Positions 45,328-53,337 of a stretch of DNA of 64,000 bases are shown piece by piece. How positions within the stretch are numbered: the stretch's first letter is position 1; each line of letters starts with the position of its first letter. Source of the stretch: Gluconacetobacter diazotrophicus PA1 5 (lineage in GTDB: Bacteria; Pseudomonadota; Alphaproteobacteria; Acetobacterales; Acetobacteraceae); contig NC_010125.1 in the NCBI RefSeq assembly GCF_000067045.1, positions 2,532,001-2,596,000 of the forward strand, read 5' to 3'. Position numbers and translations under genes: made by a program. The notes beneath the pieces are model-generated. The model was not told where the DNA came from, ran no database searches, and saw only the letters and a program-made list of their open reading frames with translations.

Positions 45328-46584
45328 TCACGGTACCACGGCGACGGGGGCCGACATCGTCCTGCGCGTCAGATGACGGCCCAGGGCGATCGCGGGCTGT
45401 TCGATCCAGTGGAAGCCGAGGGTTGCCACCGCCAGCGACAGGATGATCGACACGGCCAGGATGGCCGGCATGGGCATATGGCCGTGAAGCGCGTGGACCA
45501 TGGCCATCAGCACCGGCATATGCACCAGATAGAGGCTGTAGGAAATGCTGCCCAGCCACTGGAAGGGTCGCAGGTCGAGCCAGCGGCTGGCGCGCTGGCT
45601 GTGCAGGGCGATCATGATCGCGGCGACCGACCCGCCCGCGACCGACAACTGCCAGATGATATTCTTCGTCACGTCGATCGCAACGTGCGCCCCGATTCCG
45701 GGAGCCCACGCCATCAACGCCGCCTCCGTCGCGGGCATGCTGCGCTGGAAGGCGATATAGGCCCCCACGACCGAGAGGATCGCGACGCAGCGGTGGATGA
45801 CCGGCATCGACCGCCAGACATGCCAAAGCCGTTCACGCCCCTGGTGTAGAAGAATACCCACGACGAACAGCGGCATATAGTCCAGGGTCAGCAGCAGGCT
45901 GGTCCCGAAGGACAGGGGTACGACCTCGTCCCGGGCCGACATGATGCCGCAGGACAGCAGATACAGGACTGCGACCCCGGCGATACCAATCGCCCGATAG
46001 CGCGTCATGACCAGGTAGAGCAGCGGAAAAATCAACGAGACCCGCATTTCGACCACCAGGGACCACATCGGTGGATCGAGGCTTTGCAGGGCCGGCGTTC
46101 CGATCATGGCCAGGTGTCCCAACAGCACCGCAAAGGCAGGCACCACCGACCATTGCCCCTGCGACAGCCAGTCACTGGCTTCGGGCACACGGTCCCCCGC
46201 CGCCGGGACCAGCCCCCAGACCATGGCCGACACCAGGATGATCGCGGCGAAAGGAAGGTAGATGCGGCAGAGGCGGCGGACCACGAAGCGCCCATAACCT
46301 CCCGCGCGGGGACCGGAAAGCGAAATCGCCAGCACATAGCCGCTGAGAACGAAGAACAGGCCCACACAGCGCGGCCCGTCGACAAGAAGGCCGAGCGGCG
46401 TGTAGCGCAGCAGGAAAGCCGGGCGCAGGAACAGCCATAACGATGACGGTTCGGCCATGTCATGCCACGGCCGCGGCATCGCCAGCCATGCATGATGCAG
46501 AAGGACAACGAACGCCGCGATGCCACGAATGGCATCAAGTTCGTGATTGCGTCTCAACCTGCGCCTCCATACGCGGTGGAACAT
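45328..46584 (-). CDS. Membrane acyltransferase (acyltransferase 3 family)
   Basis: A membrane protein of 418 residues with about ten hydrophobic helices. The N-terminal RNHELDAIRGIAAFVVLLHHAWLA holds the family's catalytic His. Other parts are DGPRCVGLFFVLSGYVLAISL and WSLVVEMRVSLIFPLLYLV. Such enzymes add O-acetyl groups to sugars, and the position at the edge of an exopolysaccharide cluster suggests acetylation of the repeat unit. The start at 46584 is chosen because the upstream frame to 46734 is Arg-rich and not membrane-like. Confidence 0.82.
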   Translation of the reverse strand: MFHRVWRRRLRRNHELDAIRGIAAFVVLLHHAWLAMPRPWHDMAEPSSLWLFLRPAFLLRYTPLGLLVDGPRCVGLFFVLSGYVLAISLSGPRAGGYGRFVVRRLCRIYLPFAAIILVSAMVWGLVPAAGDRVPEASDWLSQGQWSVVPAFAVLLGHLAMIGTPALQSLDPPMWSLVVEMRVSLIFPLLYLVMTRYRAIGIAGVAVLYLLSCGIMSARDEVVPLSFGTSLLLTLDYMPLFVVGILLHQGRERLWHVWRSMPVIHRCVAILSVVGAYIAFQRSMPATEAALMAWAPGIGAHVAIDVTKNIIWQLSVAGGSVAAIMIALHSQRASRWLDLRPFQWLGSISYSLYLVHMPVLMAMVHALHGHMPMPAILAVSIILSLAVATLGFHWIEQPAIALGRHLTRRTMSAPVAVVP

Positions 46585-46633
46585 GGAACGGGACCCGTCA
46601 CCGCGATGTTCGATGGGTCCTGATCGTTGGGGA

Positions 46634-48121
46634 CTATGCCACGCTGCTTCCGACCATCTGGGACAGAGCGACCGGCCCCGGGACATGCGGCCACACCGGC
46701 GTTGACGGAATGTCCGGCCGGCCTTGGGTTTCATACGGCCAGCGGTTTTCCGCGGCCCACACCCTGATGCGGGCGACCGCGGCGATCACCATGGCCATCA
46801 TCAGGTAGAAGTCAGGAAACCCGATGGTTGGACCGGACATGATGGCCGCCACCATGCGCCCGGCCAGCGCGGCAAGACCACCATCGATCATCAGGCGTTC
46901 GGGACAGATGGGGACGAGGCGGCGGGCCTGCATGGCGCTTCGTACCAGTCGCACATCGAAGATCAGCATGCCCGCCACGCCGACGACGCCGATCGTCGAA
47001 AGCAGGCTGGGAATGAGACTGGAGGCCCGGTTGCTTCCCCAGCCGCTGCCCAGCCCGAATGTCTGCGGCACCACCGCCAGCGCGTCGCGGTCGGCCATCG
47101 ACCGTTCCTGATAGGATTCGGAATCCTGTTTGTCGGCGGTCGATTGGAACACCAGTTCCATCGCCGGCAGCAGGCGCGGCTCGATCGTGATCAGGACCAG
47201 TGACCCGAAGCCCGCAATCGCCGCGCCGATGGCGAGGAAACGGCCGACACGGCCGAACAGCCGGATCGAACCGGTGGCCAGCGCCGCCGCGGGAAGGATC
47301 AGGAATCCCACGGCCATCGTGGCGAAACCGGTTGTGGATGTGGTGGTGAGCAGGGCGACGGCGGCAACCGGAATCAGGGCCCGCAGCATGCGCAGGCGAT
47401 ATCCCTGCAGTCCGGCCCAGATCGTGGAATACAGAATCCCCGACAGGTAGGCGCCGCATGCCGATGGTTCGGTGAACGATCCGTTGATGCGGGGCACCGA
47501 CCCGGCCATCTGCCCGTCGAAGATAACCCATCCGGGATTGGAATACAGAAAGGCGGAGGGAAACGGCACGCCGGCCAGCCGGTGCGCGAGCTGCCAGAAG
47601 CAGAGTATGCAGACCACCCAGCCACTGAAAAGATACGCGCGATACAGGCGGTCGATCCGGATATCGGCCCGCGTCAGGAATCCCGCCGCCAGGACCGTGA
47701 GCATGACGTTGACCATCAGATAGATATCCTGGGTGATGTTGCCGAAACTGGGGGCCAGCAGGACCTGCTGCGCGGTGGAATCATTCCTCTGCGGCCACAC
47801 CAGGACGCTGTTCATGAACACGCGCGGCAGAATCACCGAACCCAGGACGGCCCACGCCGCCGTCAGCACGAAAGGCATATAGAGCGCGCGCGCCGCCCGA
47901 TCCCCCGGATAGCGCGCGCCCAGCATGCGTTGCAGCATGGCGTAGGATATGAAGCCCAGGGTCGGCACCAGGACCGGCTGCACCCCCCCGCCGCCCAGAA
48001 CCAGCGCCGCCGCCGCCGGAAAGGCCCCCGCCAGCAGCAGGACTTCCAGCATCCTGGCGGGCCGCAGCCACAGCAGGAAGCAGAGGGGAAAAACGATAAG
48101 GCCGAAAAGAGGTACGGACAC
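46634..48121 (-). CDS. Exopolysaccharide polymerase (Wzy/GumE-like membrane protein)
   Basis: A protein of 495 residues with about 12 membrane helices and a large loop between late helices, the plan of O-antigen ligase/polymerase proteins. A GTG start at 48121 follows GGAGG nine bases upstream. Sequence signals include NGSFTEPSACGAYLSGILYS and LGSGWGSNRASSLIPSLLSTIGVVGV, which recall the loop and late helices of GumE-type polymerases. It would join lipid-linked repeat units in the periplasm. It lies between an acyltransferase and a glycosyltransferase in the left arm of the cluster. Confidence 0.75.
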   Translation of the reverse strand: MSVPLFGLIVFPLCFLLWLRPARMLEVLLLAGAFPAAAALVLGGGGVQPVLVPTLGFISYAMLQRMLGARYPGDRAARALYMPFVLTAAWAVLGSVILPRVFMNSVLVWPQRNDSTAQQVLLAPSFGNITQDIYLMVNVMLTVLAAGFLTRADIRIDRLYRAYLFSGWVVCILCFWQLAHRLAGVPFPSAFLYSNPGWVIFDGQMAGSVPRINGSFTEPSACGAYLSGILYSTIWAGLQGYRLRMLRALIPVAAVALLTTTSTTGFATMAVGFLILPAAALATGSIRLFGRVGRFLAIGAAIAGFGSLVLITIEPRLLPAMELVFQSTADKQDSESYQERSMADRDALAVVPQTFGLGSGWGSNRASSLIPSLLSTIGVVGVAGMLIFDVRLVRSAMQARRLVPICPERLMIDGGLAALAGRMVAAIMSGPTIGFPDFYLMMAMVIAAVARIRVWAAENRWPYETQGRPDIPSTPVWPHVPGPVALSQMVGSSVA

Positions 48122-48169
48122 GGGATCGGCCTCCGGTCAGGAAGGAAGAGAGGACGGAAATCGCGATGC

Positions 48170-48385
48170 TTAACCCCCAGCCCCACCCGTCAGTTGCGTC
48201 ACGCCGGGCCCGGTCGTATCGAGAAGGGCCGCATCGACGACGTCGCGGATCGCGCGGCGGAACATCTCTTCGGAAAAACGCAGGGCATTTTCCCGGCACA
48301 GCTCCACTGTCATCAGGGATTCGAGGGCGGCAAAGCGTTCCACGGCGTCAACGAATGGCGTCCCGCGTCCCTGCTGGTCGAACAC
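48170..48385 (-). pseudogene. Frameshifted C-terminal end of the glycosyltransferase at 48348
   Basis: This frame continues the glycosyltransferase after one base is skipped near 48388-48393. It gives VFDQQGRGTPFVDAVERF and then LCRENALRFSEEMFRRAIRDVVD, the normal end of a GT4 enzyme with the GLFF-type strand and the final helix. It has no start or ribosome-binding site of its own, so it is the lost end of the gene upstream or the result of a sequencing error. Confidence 0.7.
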
Positions 48386-49382
48386 GCAGCCCGGTCGGGC
48401 CGCCGGCGTCGCCCACCCCCCGCACGATGTCCAGCGCGCCGCCGCGCCCGAACGCGATCACCGGCGTGCCGCAGGCCTGGGCCTCGACCATGGCGATGCC
48501 GAAATCCTCTTCCGCCGCGAAGACGAACGCGCGTGCCGCCTGCATCAGGTGCAGCAATTCCTCGCTTCCCACCTTGCCCCGCATTTCGATATTGGGCGCA
48601 CCGGCCGCGACGGCGACGATCTGGTCGCGTTCGGGACCATCCCCCACGACGATCAGCCGGCGCTGCGGCATGCGCCGGAATGCCTCGACCACGAGATCGA
48701 CGCGCTTGTACGGGACGAGGCGCGAGACAACCACATAGGCGTCGCGGACCTGGACCACGGGCCGGAAGCGCGTGACATCGACGGGGGGATAGATGACGAC
48801 GGACGACCGGCGATAGACCTTGCGAATCCGCCGCTGGATATAGCTGGAATTGGCAATGAACACGTCCACGCCGTTGGCCGAGCGCACGTCCCAGTTGCGA
48901 AGCCGGTGCAGCAGCCAGCGGGCGAACAATCCCTTCGGCCCGCGCTCCAGCCCGCTTTGCTTCAGATAGGCGGCCTGCATGTCCCATGCGTAGCGCATCG
49001 GGGAATGGACATAGCAGATATGGATCTGGTCGGGGCCGGTAATCACCCCCTTGGCAACGGCGTGGTTGCTGGAAATGACGAGATCGAACCCGGAAAGATC
49101 GAGCTGTTCGATGGCGATCGGCATCAGGCCGATATAGTTCCTGAAGCGTTTGCGAGCGAACGGCAGGTGCTGGATGAACGTCGTGGTGACTTTGCGCTGG
49201 CCCAGCATGCCGCGTTCGGACGGCGGCATGAAATCGACGATCGCGAAGATCTCGGCCTGGGGAAAGACCTTGAGGATCTGCTCGACGACACGTTCCGACC
49301 CCGCGAAATGTTCCAGCCACTCATGAACGACGGCCACCTTCAGCATCGGTGCGACGGACGGATCGGGCTGCATGACGGTCAC
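48348..49382 (-). CDS. GT4 glycosyltransferase, C-terminus lost by frameshift
   Basis: A GT-B glycosyltransferase. The GTG start at 49382 follows GGGAGG eight bases upstream. The N-terminal part is VAVVHEWLEHFAGSERVVEQILKVFPQAEIF, and later VSRLVPYKRVDLVVEAFR, GKVGSEELLHLMQAARAFVFAAEEDFGIAMVEAQACGTPVIAF with the E-x7-E nucleotide-sugar motif. The frame ends at 344 residues with LRVRPAGTRDAIR, but the sequence one frame over restores the last ~70 residues. A one-base gain near 48388-48393 is the likely cause. It belongs to the exopolysaccharide cluster and would build the repeat unit if intact. Confidence 0.88.
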   Translation of the reverse strand: MTVMQPDPSVAPMLKVAVVHEWLEHFAGSERVVEQILKVFPQAEIFAIVDFMPPSERGMLGQRKVTTTFIQHLPFARKRFRNYIGLMPIAIEQLDLSGFDLVISSNHAVAKGVITGPDQIHICYVHSPMRYAWDMQAAYLKQSGLERGPKGLFARWLLHRLRNWDVRSANGVDVFIANSSYIQRRIRKVYRRSSVVIYPPVDVTRFRPVVQVRDAYVVVSRLVPYKRVDLVVEAFRRMPQRRLIVVGDGPERDQIVAVAAGAPNIEMRGKVGSEELLHLMQAARAFVFAAEEDFGIAMVEAQACGTPVIAFGRGGALDIVRGVGDAGGPTGLRVRPAGTRDAIR

Positions 49383-49406
49383 GATATATACCTCCCGTAT
49401 CTTCCA

Positions 49407-49985
49407 TCAGAAGTGGCGTTCATAAATCTTCAGGACGTCCCCGGGCTTGACGTAGTCCTGTGGATTAAGGCGCCCCACCACCGTATGGTCGCCTTCCTGC
49501 CGGACGACGTAGGCCCGGTCTTCCAGCGCGCGATAGGTGAATCCGCCGGCCGATGCGACGGCCGTCAGCATCGTCATGAAAGGCTGATACGCATACTGGC
49601 CCGGCCGTGCGACCTCGCCCAGGATCGAGACCAGGCGATAGGCCGTCACTTCGACCGTGACGTTCGGCTGCCGCACCATGCGCGCCTTCTCCAGCGCGGC
49701 GGAAATTTCCGCCGCGAATTCGGAGGTGGTCAGTCCTTCCGCCTGCAGGTGGCCGGCCAGCGGGAATGCGACCTTGCCGTTGCTGTCGACCCGGAAATCG
49801 GACGTCAGCTGGTCCTGACCGTAGGTAAGAACCCGGATCTGGTCATCGACCCCCAGGCGATACTGGTTGGGATCGTATGCCGCCACCGGATCGAGGGACG
49901 ATCCGGCGGCGCATCCGCTCAGAACGGTTGCCATGCCGAAAAGCACCACGGCGGAACGACGGCTGGTGAGACTGGTCGTCGGCAT
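49407..49985 (-). CDS. gumB: Polysaccharide export lipoprotein, Wza/GumB-like
   Basis: An outer-membrane export protein of 192 residues from the MPTTSLTSRR start. A signal segment ends in a lipobox LSGCAA, so Cys is lipidated. Then come a polysaccharide-export domain (YRLGVDDQIRVLTYGQDQLTSDFRVDSNGKVAFPLAGHLQAEGLT) and SLBB-like repeats (VSILGEVARPGQYAYQ). GumB-type proteins form the outer-membrane pore for the polymer; at ~190 residues it is the short GumB class, not the ~380-residue Wza. It follows the beta-barrel gene in the left arm. Confidence 0.88.
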   Translation of the reverse strand: MPTTSLTSRRSAVVLFGMATVLSGCAAGSSLDPVAAYDPNQYRLGVDDQIRVLTYGQDQLTSDFRVDSNGKVAFPLAGHLQAEGLTTSEFAAEISAALEKARMVRQPNVTVEVTAYRLVSILGEVARPGQYAYQPFMTMLTAVASAGGFTYRALEDRAYVVRQEGDHTVVGRLNPQDYVKPGDVLKIYERHF

Positions 49986-50028
49986 TCTGGATATGCTCCC
50001 GTATCGCATGGGCTGGAGATCACAAGGG

Positions 50029-51342
50029 CTAAAGCGCCAGATGCGCGCTGAGCAGGACGGTATGGTCGGAAAATGTCCTGTATCCCACTGTCTTCTGGCT
50101 GGAAAAGTTGTAGTTCAACGTTACGCTCAGGTGACGGTTCAGCAGCCACTGGGCGCCCGCGCCAATATTATAGACTGTCTGGTTGGACGCGATCTGGTCG
50201 AGGATCGTGTTTCTCAGCACACCCGACGCTGCGGAATAATCCGCCTTCTCGATTCCGGCCTGCGCGTTCAGTACCAGGTTGCGTCCGTAATTGTGACGGA
50301 CACCGATCTGTGCGGAGGTATAGCTGAAGCCGACAACGTTCTCGAAGGCGCCGTCCTCGATCCCGTGACGCACCGAAAGCGTCATCGTCGTCAGGCGGGT
50401 GGGATTCCATCCCAGTTCCGCCTCGGCGATCGGGGAGGTGATCCGCTGGTAGAGGGACGAGCGATAGACCCGTGTCTGATAGCCGACCAGGGCACGGAAG
50501 CGAAGTGGCCCCGACAGGCCGAAATCCATGCCGGCCATCGCCGACACACCGTTTGAATCGCGGGACGGAACGCCCGGGGTACGGTCCAGATAGCGGATTT
50601 CCGTCCCCTGCAGAATCACGAGAATCTGGGTCGTCCCGGCAAGGTCGTACCGACCGGTCACGCCCTCGGTGATCGTGGCCCTGTTGCGATAGGTCTGGTC
50701 GAGTTGGCCCGGAACAAGAACGACACGGTCGAAATTGTAACGGTTGATACCGGCTTCGGGAATGAAGCTGAAGCGCCCGTGGGTCGTCGCCGTATAGCTG
50801 AGGCGGACGTCGTCATACTGATAGGGTATGGGACGGCTGAGGATCAGCGCGCCGAGGTCCATCGGTGTCTGGACCAGCGACAGATGGGTGTAGGCCATGC
50901 CCAGCCGGTCGTGGCCGAAATCATGCACCGCGCCCAGGCCGACCGTCCAGTTTGTACGGTTCTGTATGGACTGGGATGGAAAGCGGTAATCGTCGACGGA
51001 TATTTCGGCATGGACCTGGTCGCGCTGCCATACGGCCGCCCCTGCCAGCCGGGCATGCGTCGTTTCCATGACGCCGCCGGTTCCGTTCGCTAGGCGGGCG
51101 ATATCGGAATCATAGCCGATCGACTCCGCCGCGTCGGCGTCTATACGCAGGGGGCCGTAACGAAGGCCAAGCGGCGCGTATTCTTCCAGCGCGCGAACCT
51201 GTGCCGGCTCGGTCATGATATCGCCGAACCCGCTTCCCATGGGCGGAAAATACGTATCGAGTACCTGGGCGGATGCACTATCCGGCAGGAACAGAGGGAC
51301 AACGACTATCAGCCCCAGACTGACGTATAATGTTGTTCTCAC
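50029..51342 (-). CDS. Outer-membrane beta-barrel protein of the exopolysaccharide cluster
   Basis: A 437-residue protein from the GTG at 51342, which has AAGG six bases before it and gives a clean signal peptide (MRTTLYVSLGLIVVVPLFLPDSASA). A GTG at 51402 would add 20 residues without a clear site. The mature part is full of alternating aromatic and polar strands (YTATTHGRFSFIPEAGIN, RFRALVGYQTRVYRSSLYQ) and ends in a strand with C-terminal Leu, the look of a DUF2320-type barrel. It probably helps polymer exit together with the GumB-like protein. It is the first gene of the leftward arm. Confidence 0.72.
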   Translation of the reverse strand: MRTTLYVSLGLIVVVPLFLPDSASAQVLDTYFPPMGSGFGDIMTEPAQVRALEEYAPLGLRYGPLRIDADAAESIGYDSDIARLANGTGGVMETTHARLAGAAVWQRDQVHAEISVDDYRFPSQSIQNRTNWTVGLGAVHDFGHDRLGMAYTHLSLVQTPMDLGALILSRPIPYQYDDVRLSYTATTHGRFSFIPEAGINRYNFDRVVLVPGQLDQTYRNRATITEGVTGRYDLAGTTQILVILQGTEIRYLDRTPGVPSRDSNGVSAMAGMDFGLSGPLRFRALVGYQTRVYRSSLYQRITSPIAEAELGWNPTRLTTMTLSVRHGIEDGAFENVVGFSYTSAQIGVRHNYGRNLVLNAQAGIEKADYSAASGVLRNTILDQIASNQTVYNIGAGAQWLLNRHLSVTLNYNFSSQKTVGYRTFSDHTVLLSAHLAL

Positions 51343-51754
51343 CGGATACCTTGCAAATATGGCGATTCCAAACGGCCGCAACGTCCCGATCGTTTCACCC
51401 ACGTGATTTATTTTTATTTCCTGTCACTGTGCGGGCGTTTGACCGAACCTATATCGCTTGACTCCAGTTTTATTTTCATCCGCCTTCGCCGATCGCTATC
51501 ACGTTTTTCTGATCACGATAGCTGCGCCTTCATTTCGACTTTTTTTGAGCCCCCCCCCTTTCGGGAGGAAACCTTGCCAGTGTCGCCGCGTATACCCCTC
51601 CGGACTGGACACGACTACATTACGTAACGATATATTTCATATTTCCCGCCCGCCAACATAAATTGCTTATTTTTATATCGTATATAATCGCTTTTTTTAA
51701 AATTATCGACACCTGATTTTAATTATTTATTTTTATTTTAGCCGGGGATGTGTT
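51343..51754. promoter_or_regulatory. AT-rich divergent control region of the exopolysaccharide cluster
   Basis: The DNA here is far richer in A and T than the rest of the window, with several TTTTTAT and ATATAAT-like stretches just before the rightward gene. Promoters of both arms should lie here. A T7 run at 51540-51546 and a C9 run at 51550-51558 are nearby and could slip during replication. The rightward gene has GGGGA at about 51742-51748. I see no gene. Confidence 0.55.
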
Positions 51755-53257
51755 ATGGATACACAGGTTTCCAGCATCATTATTGGCGTTGCTGACGCGG
51801 CCGGTCAGGTGCCGGAAAGCAATATCCTTACCCTGGCCAGCGGTCCGACGCCCGCGCTTCCGTCGGATCTTCGCCGTTTTCGTTACTTTTCCGCAACTGC
51901 CCTGATGATGGGCGATGCGCTGGCGTTCGCGCTTGCGCTCGCGACTGTTCACCTGTCCTCCGCCTTTTCGGCATCGACGTCGCTGCTGGTCCCCGACGGG
52001 CACCTGGCGACGGAAAAGAGCCTGTGGCTTTCGATCTTCATGATGGCGGGTCTGGTCTATTATTTTTCGACCAAGGGCCATTATCGCGACCGGCTGCCGT
52101 TCTGGAGCGAGGTCCCGCAGATCATCGCGATCTCGGTGGCCGCCATGACCGTGGCGGCCGGGTTCGGCGTCCTGCTCGGCTCGCTGCATGATGCCGCGCG
52201 GATGACGGAGCAATGGGTCGTCTTTGCCGCGCTGGCGATTTCCCTGCGCCAGATCGCCAAGCACACCTTGCATCATTTCGGGCTGTGGCAGCTTCCGGTT
52301 CTTCTGGTCGGCGACACCGAAACCTGCAACAAGACCATCGAGGCATTTTCCAGCGAGCGTCTGCCCGGTCTGCGGGCGGTCGACTGCATTTCCTCGGAAT
52401 CCCTGCTGCGCGTGGCGCCTTCGCATCTGACCCGGGTACTTCTGACGCGGTACGGCGCGGTACGACTGGTCCTGGCCATCGATGTCAACGAAGCCGCCGG
52501 CCGCGCGGTCATTTCACGCGTGACGCGGGGCCGGGTGCCGTTTTCGCTGGTCCCGCAGATGGCCGACATACCCATCGACCATAGCCGTCTGTCCTATTTC
52601 AGCTTCGACACCATGATGCTGACATTTCGCAGCAAGCTGGACCTGCCGTTCCACCGCGCGACCAAAATCGCGTTCGACGTGGCGGTGGCGTCCGCGCTGC
52701 TGTTCCTGGCACTGCCCGTGTTCCTTATACTCTATGGGCTGGTGCGGATGGATGGCGGCCCGGCGACCTTCGGACATCTGCGCGTCGGACGAAATGGACA
52801 GCCCTTCCGCTGCCTGAAGTTCCGCACCATGGTGCCGAACGCGGAGGAGGTCCTGGCCGACCTGCTGGCCCGGGACGCCCATGCCGCCGCCGAATGGGCC
52901 GCGACGCGCAAGCTGACGAACGATCCGCGGATCACCGCGATCGGCCGCCTGCTGCGCCAGACCAGCCTGGATGAACTGCCGCAGCTTCTGAATGTGCTGC
53001 GCCTGGACATGAGCCTGGTCGGACCACGGCCGATCGTGACGGCCGAAGCAGATCATTACGGTGACGACATGGAGTACTACCATGCGATCCGCCCGGGCAT
53101 CACCGGCCTGTGGCAGGTCAGCGGACGGAGCGACACGTCGTATCCGCGACGGGTGCAACTGGACAACTGGTATGTCCGTAACTGGAGCCTGTGGAACGAC
53201 GTCGTGATCCTTGCCAGGACGGTGCCGGCCGTCCTGTTCCGGAACGGCGCCCGATAG
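51755..53257 (+). CDS. gumD: Undecaprenyl-phosphate sugar phosphotransferase, GumD-like
   Basis: A 500-residue priming enzyme that moves a sugar phosphate (glucose-1-phosphate in GumD) to undecaprenyl phosphate. The N-terminal half has four hydrophobic helices and a nucleotide-fold part (LVGDTETCNKTIEAF). The C-terminal bacterial sugar transferase domain has FGHLRVGRNGQPFRCLKFRTM, RKLTNDPRITAIGRLLRQTSLDELPQLLNVLRLDMSLVGPRP and YHAIRPGITGLWQVSGRSD, all family hallmarks. It starts the rightward arm after the AT-rich control region. In Gluconacetobacter such a gene is needed for exopolysaccharide. Confidence 0.92.
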   Translation: MDTQVSSIIIGVADAAGQVPESNILTLASGPTPALPSDLRRFRYFSATALMMGDALAFALALATVHLSSAFSASTSLLVPDGHLATEKSLWLSIFMMAGLVYYFSTKGHYRDRLPFWSEVPQIIAISVAAMTVAAGFGVLLGSLHDAARMTEQWVVFAALAISLRQIAKHTLHHFGLWQLPVLLVGDTETCNKTIEAFSSERLPGLRAVDCISSESLLRVAPSHLTRVLLTRYGAVRLVLAIDVNEAAGRAVISRVTRGRVPFSLVPQMADIPIDHSRLSYFSFDTMMLTFRSKLDLPFHRATKIAFDVAVASALLFLALPVFLILYGLVRMDGGPATFGHLRVGRNGQPFRCLKFRTMVPNAEEVLADLLARDAHAAAEWAATRKLTNDPRITAIGRLLRQTSLDELPQLLNVLRLDMSLVGPRPIVTAEADHYGDDMEYYHAIRPGITGLWQVSGRSDTSYPRRVQLDNWYVRNWSLWNDVVILARTVPAVLFRNGAR

Positions 53258-53337
53258 AGCCGCACAGTCCGAAAGCCCGACCGCCGCAAGGCCGTTTCGA
53301 TGAAATCTCCCTACGCCCCCATGCGAGAGATCGTGCG

